9,585 nucleotides of DNA from UBA4664 sp038244585. GTDB taxonomy: Bacteria > Patescibacteriota > Saccharimonadia > UBA4664. The stretch is from NCBI GenBank assembly GCA_038244585.1, contig JBBRTI010000027.1:1-9585 (forward strand), written 5' to 3'. The notes beneath the pieces are model-generated. The model saw only the letters and a program-made list of their open reading frames with translations, had not been told where the DNA came from and ran no database searches. Positions 1 through 6,094 of this stretch are shown here, one piece after another (the first letter of the stretch is position 1; each line of letters begins with the position of its first letter). Both the position numbers and the translations under genes were made by a program.

Positions 1-2072
1 ATCATCGGGCTGCGCTTGGTCTTGGCGTACAATACGTCGCCGATTTCGTCACGCAGTTGGAGCTTGAACTTGGTCCACTCTTCGCGGCTGGCGGGTCCCT
101 TTTGGCTACGTTGCTCAAAGCTCTTACGAACTTCAGTACGTGCCTTGTTGATGAGTTCCTCGTTTTCCTTCATATAGATGAAGCCGCGGCTGATGATATC
201 CGGCGAGCTTATGAGCTTACCAGTCTTACGGCTGACAGTAGCAATAATCATGAAGACCCCTTCTTCGCCGATGACCAGGCGGTCCCGCAGAACCACCCCT
301 TCTACGTCTCCTACTCCGGAACCATCAACCATTACCATTCCGGCAGGGATTCGCTCGCCCTTCTTGGCCGATGTTGGGGTAACTTCAAGTACATCGCCAT
401 TGTCCATCACGAAAGCATTCGCGCGCGGTACACCATTCTCGATTGCAACCTCGGCACCGTACACCAAGTGGTGGAATTCACCGTGAATTGGCATAAAGAA
501 CTTGGGCTTCAGAAGGGCGACAAGATCGCCCTGGTCTTCGCGGTGGCCATGGCCTCCAACGTGCACGGGACCGTGTCCCTTAATTGTTTCAGTAGCGCGC
601 GAGTAAACAATCGCACCTTCACGCATAAGGTTATCGATGAGTTTAACGACAGCGACTTCGTTGCCAGGGATTACACTTGAACTAAAGATCACGCTGTCTC
701 CAGGCTTAATCTTCACGTTCTGATGATCGCCGGTACTCATTCGAACCAGAGCTGCGTTCTCTTCGCCCTGGGAGCCAGTGCAGAGGATGGTTATTTTATT
801 GTCTGGGAGTTCGCCGATATCTTGGGCCTTAACGAGAAGCCCGGTTGGAATCGAAAGGTACCCCATCTTCACGCATAGCTCGACATTGGTGAGTGTTGAA
901 CGGCCCACCAAGGCCAGTTTGCGTCCTGCCTTGGCGGTTTCATCAATAATCAGCTGCACGCGGGTGATCGAACTTGAGAAGGTCGAGATCAGAATTCGAT
1001 TTTCGGCACGAGCAAATAGGTCGTTGATAGTCGGAATGACGACGCGCTCGCTGGGATTGTGCCCAGCTCGGTCACAGCTCGTACTGTCGCTCATAAGCAG
1101 CAACACTCCCTCTTCGCCCAACTCTTTGAGCCGTTGCATGTCCATGGGCTTATTATCGATTGGCGTCTCGTCGTGTCGCCAGTCACCCGTGTTAATAATA
1201 GTACCGACCGGTGTACGTAGCACTACGGCCGTCGAATCAGAAATTGTGTGGGTAACTCGTACCAACTCCAAATTAAACTTTCCAATCTGCACGCGTTCAT
1301 GCTTGTCTGGATCGAGAATAATGAAGTGGGGTGTATGAATTTTAAACTCAGAGATTTGCTTCTCGACGAAGGCCAAGCTCAATCGAGCGCCGTAGACCGG
1401 TACCGGGAATTTAGGCAACAAATAACCAGCTGCACCTATGTGGTCCATATGGCCATGAGTAATGATGATCGCCTTAACCTTGTGCTTGTTGCGCTCGAGG
1501 TAGGAAGTATCGGGAATTATATAGTCTACTCCGGGCTGCTTGGCATCGGTGAATGCGAAACCAATATCTATAATTACAATCTCGTTCTCGAACTCTACCG
1601 CCATCATGTTCTTACCGATCTCGCCGAGGCCGCCCAAGATCATTACTCGTAATCTTGGTTCGTTCGTAACGGCGTTGGCCGGGCCGCGATTAGACTTCAT
1701 CTTGGTCTGTTGCGTGCCAGACGCGCCATTATATTCGCTCTTGTTCACTGGCATTGAGTCGAGAGCTGGAATCAAGTTGGTGTGGTTGGGCTGCTGCTGA
1801 CCGAAACGTCGACGACGTCCGGCGCCTCCGCCGCCTTGGCGTTGTCCGCCGCCGGCATTCCCCTGGCGCTGGCCTTCGGCACGGTCAGGATTGGCTGGAC
1901 CCATCTGAGGGGCCGGTACGCCGAGTGAAGCCGAACGGTTCGGGTCGGTGGTGCTGGCGCCGGGATTGCGGAAACGCGGCGGGCGTTGCGGACGGTTCGG
2001 CCGCGGCTGGTTATTGTTATTTTGGTTGTCCGAACCCTGTTGGGGGTTGGGGTTTGGTGTGTTTGGTTCCAT
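1..2072 (-). CDS. rnj: Ribonuclease J, 3' end cut by window edge
   Basis: RNase J is a cytoplasmic metallo-beta-lactamase/beta-CASP nuclease with endonuclease and 5'-3' exonuclease activity in mRNA decay and rRNA maturation. The minus strand is open from an ATG at 2070-2072 to the window edge (690 codons). Residues 1 to about 138 are a low-complexity N/Q/P/G/R-rich, probably disordered extension containing RRRR. The catalytic core starts near residue 139 (RLRVMILGGLGEIGKN). The metal-binding motif HGHMDH lies at 206-211, where many homologues have HGHEDH. Further core motifs are NTGDW, SDSTS, GHGHREDQGD and PIHGEFHH. The last visible residues, KRSPM, match the region just before the usual RNase J C-terminus, so only about 8-10 residues should be missing. 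The start is supported by an AAAGGAA ribosome site about 10 nt upstream. It follows udg and pnp on the same strand, with its own upstream gap of about 150 nt. Confidence 0.96.
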   Translation of the reverse strand, partial: MEPNTPNPNPQQGSDNQNNNNQPRPNRPQRPPRFRNPGASTTDPNRSASLGVPAPQMGPANPDRAEGQRQGNAGGGQRQGGGGAGRRRRFGQQQPNHTNLIPALDSMPVNKSEYNGASGTQQTKMKSNRGPANAVTNEPRLRVMILGGLGEIGKNMMAVEFENEIVIIDIGFAFTDAKQPGVDYIIPDTSYLERNKHKVKAIIITHGHMDHIGAAGYLLPKFPVPVYGARLSLAFVEKQISEFKIHTPHFIILDPDKHERVQIGKFNLELVRVTHTISDSTAVVLRTPVGTIINTGDWRHDETPIDNKPMDMQRLKELGEEGVLLLMSDSTSCDRAGHNPSERVVIPTINDLFARAENRILISTFSSSITRVQLIIDETAKAGRKLALVGRSTLTNVELCVKMGYLSIPTGLLVKAQDIGELPDNKITILCTGSQGEENAALVRMSTGDHQNVKIKPGDSVIFSSSVIPGNEVAVVKLIDNLMREGAIVYSRATETIKGHGPVHVGGHGHREDQGDLVALLKPKFFMPIHGEFHHLVYGAEVAIENGVPRANAFVMDNGDVLEVTPTSAKKGERIPAGMVMVDGSGVGDVEGVVLRDRLVIGEEGVFMIIATVSRKTGKLISSPDIISRGFIYMKENEELINKARTEVRKSFEQRSQKGPASREEWTKFKLQLRDEIGDVLYAKTKRSPM

Positions 2073-2092
2073 ATATATTTGGTTCCTTTGCT

Positions 2093-2115
2093 GCAGACCG
2101 GGGGTCTGCGTTTTT
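2093..2115 (+). terminator. Intrinsic-terminator-like hairpin, facing plus strand
   Basis: GCAGACC (2093-2099), a GGG loop and GGTCTGC (2103-2109) form a perfect 7-bp stem, followed by G and TTTTT (2111-2115) on the plus strand. That is the form of a rho-independent terminator, but no plus-strand gene precedes it. RNase J lies antisense to the left. It could stop antisense transcription coming out of the RNase J gene. Read on the minus strand it has no U-tract and instead forms a hairpin in the RNase J 5' leader, just upstream of the AAAGGAA ribosome site. Confidence 0.45.
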
Positions 2116-2116
2116 A

Positions 2117-2122
2117 ATTATG
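2117..2122 (-). promoter_or_regulatory. Possible -10 box for the RNase J gene
   Basis: On the minus strand, CATAAT resembles the TATAAT -10 consensus (5 of 6). It lies about 45 nt upstream of the RNase J ATG. No convincing -35 is seen at 16-18 nt. If it is used, transcription would start near 2110, directly at the 5' side of the GCAGACC/GGTCTGC hairpin, giving an mRNA with a 5'-terminal stem. This is a weak call from the hexamer and position alone. Confidence 0.3.
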
Positions 2123-2138
2123 TATTGTTCAAGACTGA

Positions 2139-2160
2139 GTCATCCCGAGCAGAGGTGAGG
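2139..2160 (+). repeat. Degenerate copy of the GTCATCCTGAGC repeat
   Basis: GTCATCCCGAGCAGAGGTGAGG on this strand resembles the repeat arms between pnp and udg (GTCATCCTGAGCGAAG on minus, GTCATGCTGAGT on plus). The 12-base head GTCATCCYGAGC matches with one change, and the tail is a looser purine-rich match. It sits in the gap between the UDG stop and the RNase J leader. Nothing else recognisable was seen in 2161-2224, which is AT-rich. Confidence 0.4.
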
Positions 2161-2224
2161 TATGAATCGTTGTAATACATACATCGGCTCCAGCACGGTA
2201 TAAAGCGAGTCCGGAATTTAATTG

Positions 2225-2791
2225 TTAACGAATAAGAGCAGGTATGGCGGCGAAGTCATCCATAAGGGTCTGACGCATGCCCCCGTTATAAAGGGCGGCC
2301 GCCGGATGATACAGAGGCAGGTACGTCCAGCCGTCACGTAGCACGGGTTGGCCATGCGCTTCGCCTATTTTCAGCTCCGGCAAGAACACGTTCATAGCAT
2401 GCCGGCCTAAAAAGACGACGGCTCGCGGACGGATAATCTCAATTTGACGCTTAAGGTACGGAACAAAGGCGGCGATTTCTTGACGGCTCGGATCGCGATT
2501 GGCCGGCGGCCGGTATTTGACGATGTTCGTGATGTAAACATCCGAGCGCTCAAGGCCGATGGATGCGAGCATTTCATTGAGGAGCTTGCCTGAGGCACCG
2601 ACAAACGGTTCGCCCGTCAGGTCTTCCTGCTTGCCCGGCGCTTCACCAACAAACACCAGTGAAGCGTCGTGGGAGCCGCTGCCAAAGACCAGCTGGGTGG
2701 CGGTGAGACGCAGCTCCGGCGTCGGATCATCGCGCACGATTGCGTGCGCTAGCTCCTGCAAGGCTGCTGCCTTCTCCACGCTGTCCGTCAT
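2225..2791 (-). CDS. Uracil-DNA glycosylase, family 4/5-like, lacking Fe-S cysteines
   Basis: This DNA repair enzyme removes uracil from DNA produced by cytosine deamination or dUTP misincorporation. The 188-aa protein carries the superfamily motifs: GEAPG at 49-53 followed by ED (56-57) and EPFVGASGKLL (61-71), then KYRPPANRDP (92-101), and the second active-site motif HPAA (162-165). Family 4 enzymes normally hold a 4Fe-4S cluster through four cysteines. Here no cysteine exists in the protein. The two C-terminal ligand positions are Tyr93 and Phe109, with the usual 16-residue spacing kept. The N-terminal CxxC position reads roughly D22-P25. The start is placed at the ATG with AGAGGGA upstream. 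The frame is open 34 codons further, but that stretch is the inverted repeat following pnp, and the family does not need it. It lies between pnp and rnj on the same strand. Confidence 0.9.
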   Translation of the reverse strand: MTDSVEKAAALQELAHAIVRDDPTPELRLTATQLVFGSGSHDASLVFVGEAPGKQEDLTGEPFVGASGKLLNEMLASIGLERSDVYITNIVKYRPPANRDPSRQEIAAFVPYLKRQIEIIRPRAVVFLGRHAMNVFLPELKIGEAHGQPVLRDGWTYLPLYHPAAALYNGGMRQTLMDDFAAIPALIR

Positions 2792-2846
2792 TTTGTTCCC
2801 TCTGCCACGGCGGCTGGCACCCTCAATCTTCAAAGCCCTGCTAAAT

Positions 2847-2918
2847 CCTTCGACTTCGCTCAGGATGACACTTTCGGCGAACCGAGTTGTCATGCTGAGT
2901 AGGGCGAAGGAGCCCTAC
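2847..2918. repeat. REP-like inverted repeat between pnp and udg
   Basis: Two inverted arms are visible: CTCAGGATGACA (2859-2870) and TGTCATGCTGAG (2888-2899), pairing 11 of 12. Outside them CCTTCG (2847-2852) pairs with CGAAGG (2905-2910). Inside, TCGG (2874-2877) and CCGA (2882-2885) close a 4-nt loop that reads TTCG on the minus strand. A second, overlapping 7-bp hairpin GTAGGGC/GCCCTAC lies at 2899-2918. The structure begins 9 nt after the pnp stop codon. The GTCATCCTGAGCGAAGTCGA core is, from memory, a word seen repeatedly in intergenic DNA of many bacteria. There is no U-tract, so mRNA 3'-end protection or a dispersed repeat is more likely than a classical terminator. Confidence 0.7.
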
Positions 2919-2926
2919 GGATGTGG

Positions 2927-5038
2927 CTATTTATCGTCGCCGACAGCCTTCATTGATAGATTAAGTCTACCCTGAGCATCGATTTCGGTCAATTTGACCT
3001 TAACCTGGTCTCCGACCTCAACGATGTCGCTTACCCTCTCAACACGGTGGTCGGCCATCTGCGAGACGTGAACCAAGCCGTCACGGCCGGGCAGGATGTT
3101 GACGAAGGCGCCGAACTCCATGAGTTTGACGACGGTGCCGGTGTAAACGGTGCCGATTTCGGGGTCCTCAGTGAGGCCGCGGATTATCTGGATGGCGCGA
3201 TCGGCCCCTTCTGCGTCGACCGAAGCAATCATGATGAGCCCTGAGTCTTCAATGTCTATCTCAACGCCGGTTTCGGCGATGATGCGGTTGATGGTCTCGC
3301 CGCCCTTGCCGATAACTTCGCGGATCTTCTCCGGATTGATCATGAGCTTGGAAATGCGCGGGGCCAGCGGATTGACTTCAGCTCGCGGCGCAGCCAGGAC
3401 TTTGAGCATCTCACTCAAGATGAACTCACGGCCGACGTGAGCCTGGGCCAAAGCATCTTTCATGATGGCGGGCGTGATGCCCTTTACCTTAATGTCCATC
3501 TGGAGAGCCGTGATGCCGTCCGCGGTGCCAGCAACCTTAAAGTCCATGTCGCCCGCGAAATCTTCCGCGCCTTGAATGTCGGTGAGGATGATGTACTTGT
3601 CAGCGGCATGCTTAATGAGGCCCATGGCGATGCCCGCGACGGGCTTCTTCAGGGGTACACCTGCGTCCATCAGACTAAGGGTTGAGCCGCAGACCGAGGC
3701 CATGGAGCTGGAGCCGTTCTGGCTCAGGATCTCGCTAACGGTGCGGATAGTGTACGGGAAGTCTTCGACGGCAGGGATCATCGGCAGCAGGGCGCGCTCG
3801 GCGAGAGCACCATGGCCGATTTCGCGGCGGCCTGGCGTCCGCATCGGACGGACTTCGCCGCTCGAATAACCCGGCGCGTTGTAGTGGTGCATGTAGCGCT
3901 TGGTAGTGCTCTCTTCCATGGTGTCAATCATCTGCGCAAAGCTAGTCGATGCTAGCGTGGTTACATTAAGCGCCTGTGTGGTACCGCGGGTGAACAAAGC
4001 TGAGCCGTGCGTACGGGGCAGCAAGCCGACATCGGCACTGATCGGACGGACTTCGGTGGTCTTCCGGCCGTCCGGGCGTTCGCCGTCCTCGACGATGGCG
4101 CGGCGGATTTCAGCGTCCATGACCTTGCGGAATGAGACTTCAAGATCGGCTCGCGGGTAGTTGTCAGCGAACTGGGCCAACACTTCTTTTTCAAGGTTGC
4201 GAATGGCATCATGACGGATGTAGTGATCCTGATGACGGACTGCCGGACCCAAGCGCTTGGCTAGGAAGCCTTCCAGCACCTCGACCAGCTCAGAATCAGC
4301 CTTGAACAGGTCGTAATCCTTGGCTTTGACGCCGACGGCCTTGGCAATTTTCTCCTGAAGCTCGATAACCGGCTGGATAGCCTTGTGAGCCAGCTCAATA
4401 GCCTCGATCATGGTCTTCTCGTCCACTTCGTTGGCACCGGCCTCAACCATCATGATGGCGTCTTTGGTTCCGGCCACAGTCAGGTCCAGGTCGCTCAGCG
4501 CGATTTGCTCTTCGGTCGGGAAGGCAATGAGTTCGCCTTCGATAAGTCCGACGCGCACGCCGACGACAGGTCCGTCAAACGGTCCGCCGCTCAGCATGAG
4601 AGCCGTAGAAATAGCGGTCATGGCGATAATATTTGCCGACAGCATCGGATCGACCGACAGTACCATGGCTACGGCCTGGACGTCGTTGCGGTAGCCCTTG
4701 GGAAACAAGGGACGGATCGGGCGGTCGATGAGGCGGGCACTGAGGGTACCGTGCTCGCTGGCGCGGCCTTCACGCTTGATAAAGCGGCTGCCGCTTATCT
4801 TGCCGGCGGCATAAAAGCGCTCTTCATAATCGATAAGCAACGGGAAGAAATCAATTCCGTCCCGGGGCTGGTTGCTGACGACGGCCGTACCCAAAACGAC
4901 GGTATCGCCGTAAGTTACGGTCACGGCGCCATCGGCCAAAAAGCCCATCTTGCCGGTTTCAATAGTTAACTCACGTCCGCAAAACTCGGTCGTGAACTTC
5001 TGGATCTTGGATCCAAAAGGATTGATGATGTTGCTCAT
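2927..5038 (-). CDS. pnp: Polyribonucleotide nucleotidyltransferase (PNPase)
   Basis: PNPase is a trimeric phosphorolytic 3'-5' exoribonuclease and RNA polymerase acting in cytoplasmic mRNA decay. The 703-aa length is close to the usual ~700. Domain order is normal: first RNase PH domain (about 15-145, with FFPLLIDYEERFYAAGK and RLIDRPIRPLFP), an alpha-helical linker, a second RNase PH domain, KH (about 563-625, GKGG at 577-580) and S1 (about 632-698). The catalytic motif DFAGDMDFKVAGT gives D493, D499 and K501, matching E. coli D486, D492 and K494, so the enzyme should be active. The ATG has a strong AGAAGGAG ribosome site. rpsO with a terminator lies upstream and udg downstream. The rpsO-pnp pairing is widespread in bacteria and supports the call. 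Confidence 0.98.
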   Translation of the reverse strand: MSNIINPFGSKIQKFTTEFCGRELTIETGKMGFLADGAVTVTYGDTVVLGTAVVSNQPRDGIDFFPLLIDYEERFYAAGKISGSRFIKREGRASEHGTLSARLIDRPIRPLFPKGYRNDVQAVAMVLSVDPMLSANIIAMTAISTALMLSGGPFDGPVVGVRVGLIEGELIAFPTEEQIALSDLDLTVAGTKDAIMMVEAGANEVDEKTMIEAIELAHKAIQPVIELQEKIAKAVGVKAKDYDLFKADSELVEVLEGFLAKRLGPAVRHQDHYIRHDAIRNLEKEVLAQFADNYPRADLEVSFRKVMDAEIRRAIVEDGERPDGRKTTEVRPISADVGLLPRTHGSALFTRGTTQALNVTTLASTSFAQMIDTMEESTTKRYMHHYNAPGYSSGEVRPMRTPGRREIGHGALAERALLPMIPAVEDFPYTIRTVSEILSQNGSSSMASVCGSTLSLMDAGVPLKKPVAGIAMGLIKHAADKYIILTDIQGAEDFAGDMDFKVAGTADGITALQMDIKVKGITPAIMKDALAQAHVGREFILSEMLKVLAAPRAEVNPLAPRISKLMINPEKIREVIGKGGETINRIIAETGVEIDIEDSGLIMIASVDAEGADRAIQIIRGLTEDPEIGTVYTGTVVKLMEFGAFVNILPGRDGLVHVSQMADHRVERVSDIVEVGDQVKVKLTEIDAQGRLNLSMKAVGDDK

Positions 5039-5064
5039 ATGAGCTCCTTCTATAGTGATGGCGG

Positions 5065-5132
5065 GTAAGTGCCAGGGACAAGAGATTAATAATCAGAAAC
5101 GATTAATCCCAAAGCTCCAACACTTCACTTAC
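5065..5132 (-). promoter_or_regulatory. Structured pnp 5' leader (two nested stems)
   Basis: The outer stem GTAAGTG (5065-5071) with CACTTAC (5126-5132) is a perfect 7 bp. It encloses an inner stem GATTAAT (5084-5090) with ATTAATC (5102-5108) around an 11-nt loop. The inner stem extends to 9 bp in the minus-strand RNA by a G-U and a G-C pair. The structure ends about 27 nt before the pnp ATG. In E. coli the pnp leader hairpin is the target of RNase III and of PNPase autoregulation. A similar role here is inference; the inverted repeats are directly visible. Confidence 0.5.
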
Positions 5133-5171
5133 TGGATACCATCAGACATTCTGCCTGGACGTGTCGAACGT

Positions 5172-5180
5172 AGTATAACA
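5172..5180 (-). promoter_or_regulatory. Possible extended -10 promoter for pnp
   Basis: The minus strand reads TGTTATACT, an extended -10 (TGn plus TATACT, 5 of 6 to TATAAT). It is about 130 nt upstream of the pnp start and downstream of the rpsO terminator, the expected place for a separate pnp promoter. No good -35 hexamer is seen at 17 nt, as is often true of extended -10 promoters. Transcripts would include the whole nested leader structure. Confidence 0.45.
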
Positions 5181-5212
5181 CCTATCTGAGGCCGCGACCG
5201 CTCGATATGCAG

Positions 5213-5247
5213 TCAAAAGCCAAGGGCCGGCGCTTGGCCGACCCTTG
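5213..5247 (-). terminator. rpsO intrinsic terminator
   Basis: On the minus strand CAAGGGTCGGC, loop CAAGC and GCCGGCCCTTG form an 11-bp stem with one G-U pair. It starts 8 nt after the rpsO stop codon and is followed by GCTTTTGAC. The U-tract is short (four), so read-through into pnp is plausible and termination may be partial. Confidence 0.75.
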
Positions 5248-5255
5248 TATGCTTG

Positions 5256-5522
5256 CTACCGGCGCAGGGCCAGCTTTTTCAGAATATTCTGGTAACTGTC
5301 GGGGTTGCGCTTGGCTAGATAGTCGAGCAGACGGCGGCGCTTGCTTACCATTTTGAGGAGCCCGCGGCGAGAGTGCTCGTCCTTCTTGTGCTCCTGCAGG
5401 TGCTTGGTAAGCGACTTAATTTGTTCGGTAAAAATACCAACCTGAACCTCCGGTGAACCGGTGTCCTTCTTGTGGGTCTGGAGACCCGTAATTACCTTGG
5501 TTTTGGATTCAGGCTTTAACAT
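5256..5522 (-). CDS. rpsO: 30S ribosomal protein S15
   Basis: S15 is a primary 16S rRNA binder at the three-way junction of helices 20-22 in the small-subunit platform, helping recruit S6 and S18. The 88-aa product has the family's length and signature: HKKDTGSPEVQ near residues 17-27, then HLQEHKKDEHSRRGLLKMVSKRRRLLDYL, ending in KKLALRR. The ATG at 5520-5522 is the only choice, because an in-frame TAA lies five codons upstream. The nearest Shine-Dalgarno-like GGAG is only 2 nt from the ATG, and a stronger AGGAGG is about 25 nt away. The start therefore does not fit a normal leader (see the promoter entry). It sits just ahead of pnp, the classic rpsO-pnp order. Confidence 0.98.
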   Translation of the reverse strand: MLKPESKTKVITGLQTHKKDTGSPEVQVGIFTEQIKSLTKHLQEHKKDEHSRRGLLKMVSKRRRLLDYLAKRNPDSYQNILKKLALRR

Positions 5523-5531
5523 AACTCCAGA

Positions 5532-5560
5532 ATATTAGCACTTTTCCTCCCTCCTGGCAA
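5532..5560 (-). promoter_or_regulatory. rpsO promoter giving a leaderless or near-leaderless mRNA
   Basis: The minus strand has TTGCCA (-35, 5555-5560, 4 of 6), exactly 17 nt, then TAATAT (-10, 5532-5537, 4 of 6). Only 9 nt separate the -10 box from the ATG, so transcription starting 6-8 nt downstream would leave a leader of about 1-3 nt. The purine tract AGGAGGGAGG lies in the spacer and would then not serve as a ribosome site. Longer transcripts from upstream may also exist. Confidence 0.55.
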
Positions 5561-5578
5561 CCCTATTACCCTCTAATG

Positions 5579-5600
5579 GCTTAAATTTTAAGGTTTAAGC
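5579..5600. repeat. AT-rich inverted repeat upstream of rpsO
   Basis: GCTTAAA (5579-5585) and TTTAAGC (5594-5600) form a perfect 7-bp inverted repeat around an 8-nt spacer. It lies in the gap between the 72-aa unknown gene and the rpsO promoter, next to the larger hairpin at 5613-5644. It may be a weak structural element or a protein-binding site; no further support is visible. Confidence 0.35.
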
Positions 5601-5612
5601 TCTTGATTGGGC

Positions 5613-5644
5613 CCTCCAACCAAGGCGTAAGCCCTGGCTGGAGG
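5613..5644 (-). terminator. Stable hairpin downstream of the 72-aa gene
   Basis: In minus-strand RNA, CCTCCAGCCAGGGC pairs with GCCTTGGTTGGAGG over 14 bp (two G-U pairs) around a TTAC loop. It lies 36 nt after the stop codon of the 72-aa gene and about 90 nt before rpsO. It is followed by GGCCCAATC with no U-tract, so it could be a U-less terminator, a 3'-end protecting stem, or part of a longer rpsO leader. The structure is clear; the function is uncertain. Confidence 0.5.
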
Positions 5645-5680
5645 AAAAGAATATCGGTAGTTTCAGACCAATGGTCCAAA

Positions 5681-5899
5681 TTACCGTGAGGCGTCGTCTG
5701 GAACAAGGAACCAGAAGCGGTCCAAACAACTCATTAAGCCATAGAAGTGCTCCGGATCTACCCGAAGCAGCTCCTCGGCCATCCGAAGGCGGTCCTTGTT
5801 GTTGTCAGGCCAGCCTGGCATGCCCTTCAAAGCACCAGACATCAGCGCCGGGCGCGGGTCTGTGTTCATCTTTGCGACTCTATCTATCATGTCTGCCAT
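5681..5899 (-). CDS. Unknown 72-aa protein under a strong promoter
   Basis: I do not recognise this protein. It is soluble in character with no signal peptide or membrane span. A proline/glycine-containing N-terminal half (PRPALMSGALKGMPGWPDNN) is followed by a likely amphipathic helix (DRLRMAEELLRVDPEHFYGLM) and an aromatic end (CLDRFWFLVPDD). It is probably a real gene: the ATG has a strong AAAGGAG site 8 nt away, a near-consensus promoter lies about 160 nt upstream, and a 14-bp hairpin follows the stop. It occupies the truB-rpsO gap, where many bacteria carry ribF, but has no resemblance to RibF. A reading as a non-coding leader or sRNA locus with a fortuitous ORF cannot be excluded. Confidence 0.65.
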   Translation of the reverse strand: MADMIDRVAKMNTDPRPALMSGALKGMPGWPDNNKDRLRMAEELLRVDPEHFYGLMSCLDRFWFLVPDDASR

Positions 5900-5905
5900 G
5901 CTCGC

Positions 5906-5920
5906 GCTCCTTTCTGGAGC
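5906..5920 (-). promoter_or_regulatory. Hairpin hiding the ribosome site of the 72-aa gene
   Basis: In minus-strand RNA, GCTCC, loop AGAAA and GGAGC form a 5-bp stem whose 3' arm is the Shine-Dalgarno sequence of the 72-aa gene. A GCTC/GAGC alternative pairing with bases just before the ATG is also possible. This could restrain translation until another structure or factor opens it. It is short, so the effect may be modest. Confidence 0.45.
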
Positions 5921-6060
5921 TAGATGGGTGGTTGCAACACTGAACGATTATTTGGCCGCTCGGGCCTGTGATGTATAGGTGCCTGCGCAAGCGCAACTGA
6001 GACTGCTGCCTCACGCAATCGGTCGATGTTTCAACAGATAGCGCCAAGTAACAGAATAAT
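5921..6060 (-). promoter_or_regulatory. Long untranslated leader of the 72-aa gene
   Basis: About 140-160 nt separate the predicted transcription start (near 6060) from the start codon, with no good ORF of its own. Small stems are visible: TGAGGC/GTCTCA around AGCA (5998-6013), TGCG/CGCA around CTTG, GGCC/GGCC around CGAGC, and the palindrome GTTGCAAC. It does not match tmRNA, SRP RNA, 6S, RNase P or tRNA hallmarks. It may be a regulatory leader or an unrecognised small RNA. Confidence 0.35.
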
Positions 6061-6066
6061 TGTGTA

Positions 6067-6094
6067 ATTATAGCATTTTTGTTTCTGTTGTCAA
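6067..6094 (-). promoter_or_regulatory. Near-consensus sigma-70 promoter
   Basis: The minus strand has a perfect TTGACA (6089-6094), a 16-nt spacer ending in TGC, and a perfect TATAAT (6067-6072), which is also an extended -10. It is the best promoter match in the window. It reads toward the 72-aa gene, with a predicted start near 6060. Confidence 0.85.

Noticed and set aside
57..680. Long plus-strand open frames opposite RNase J (also 778-1338 and 1754-2158)
   Set aside because: They are antisense to a clearly conserved RNase J frame, have no family motifs, and reflect its codon usage.
2792..2893. 34-codon N-terminal extension of the UDG reading frame
   Set aside because: It encodes the repeat word (VILSEVEGF), has no family counterpart, and the internal ATG has a ribosome site.
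4385..4969. 194-codon plus-strand open frame opposite pnp
   Set aside because: Antisense shadow of a highly conserved PNPase region, with no recognisable domain.
5900..6066. Known non-coding RNA (tmRNA, SRP RNA, 6S, RNase P) in the truB-rpsO gap
   Set aside because: None of the conserved core sequences of these RNAs could be found on either strand.
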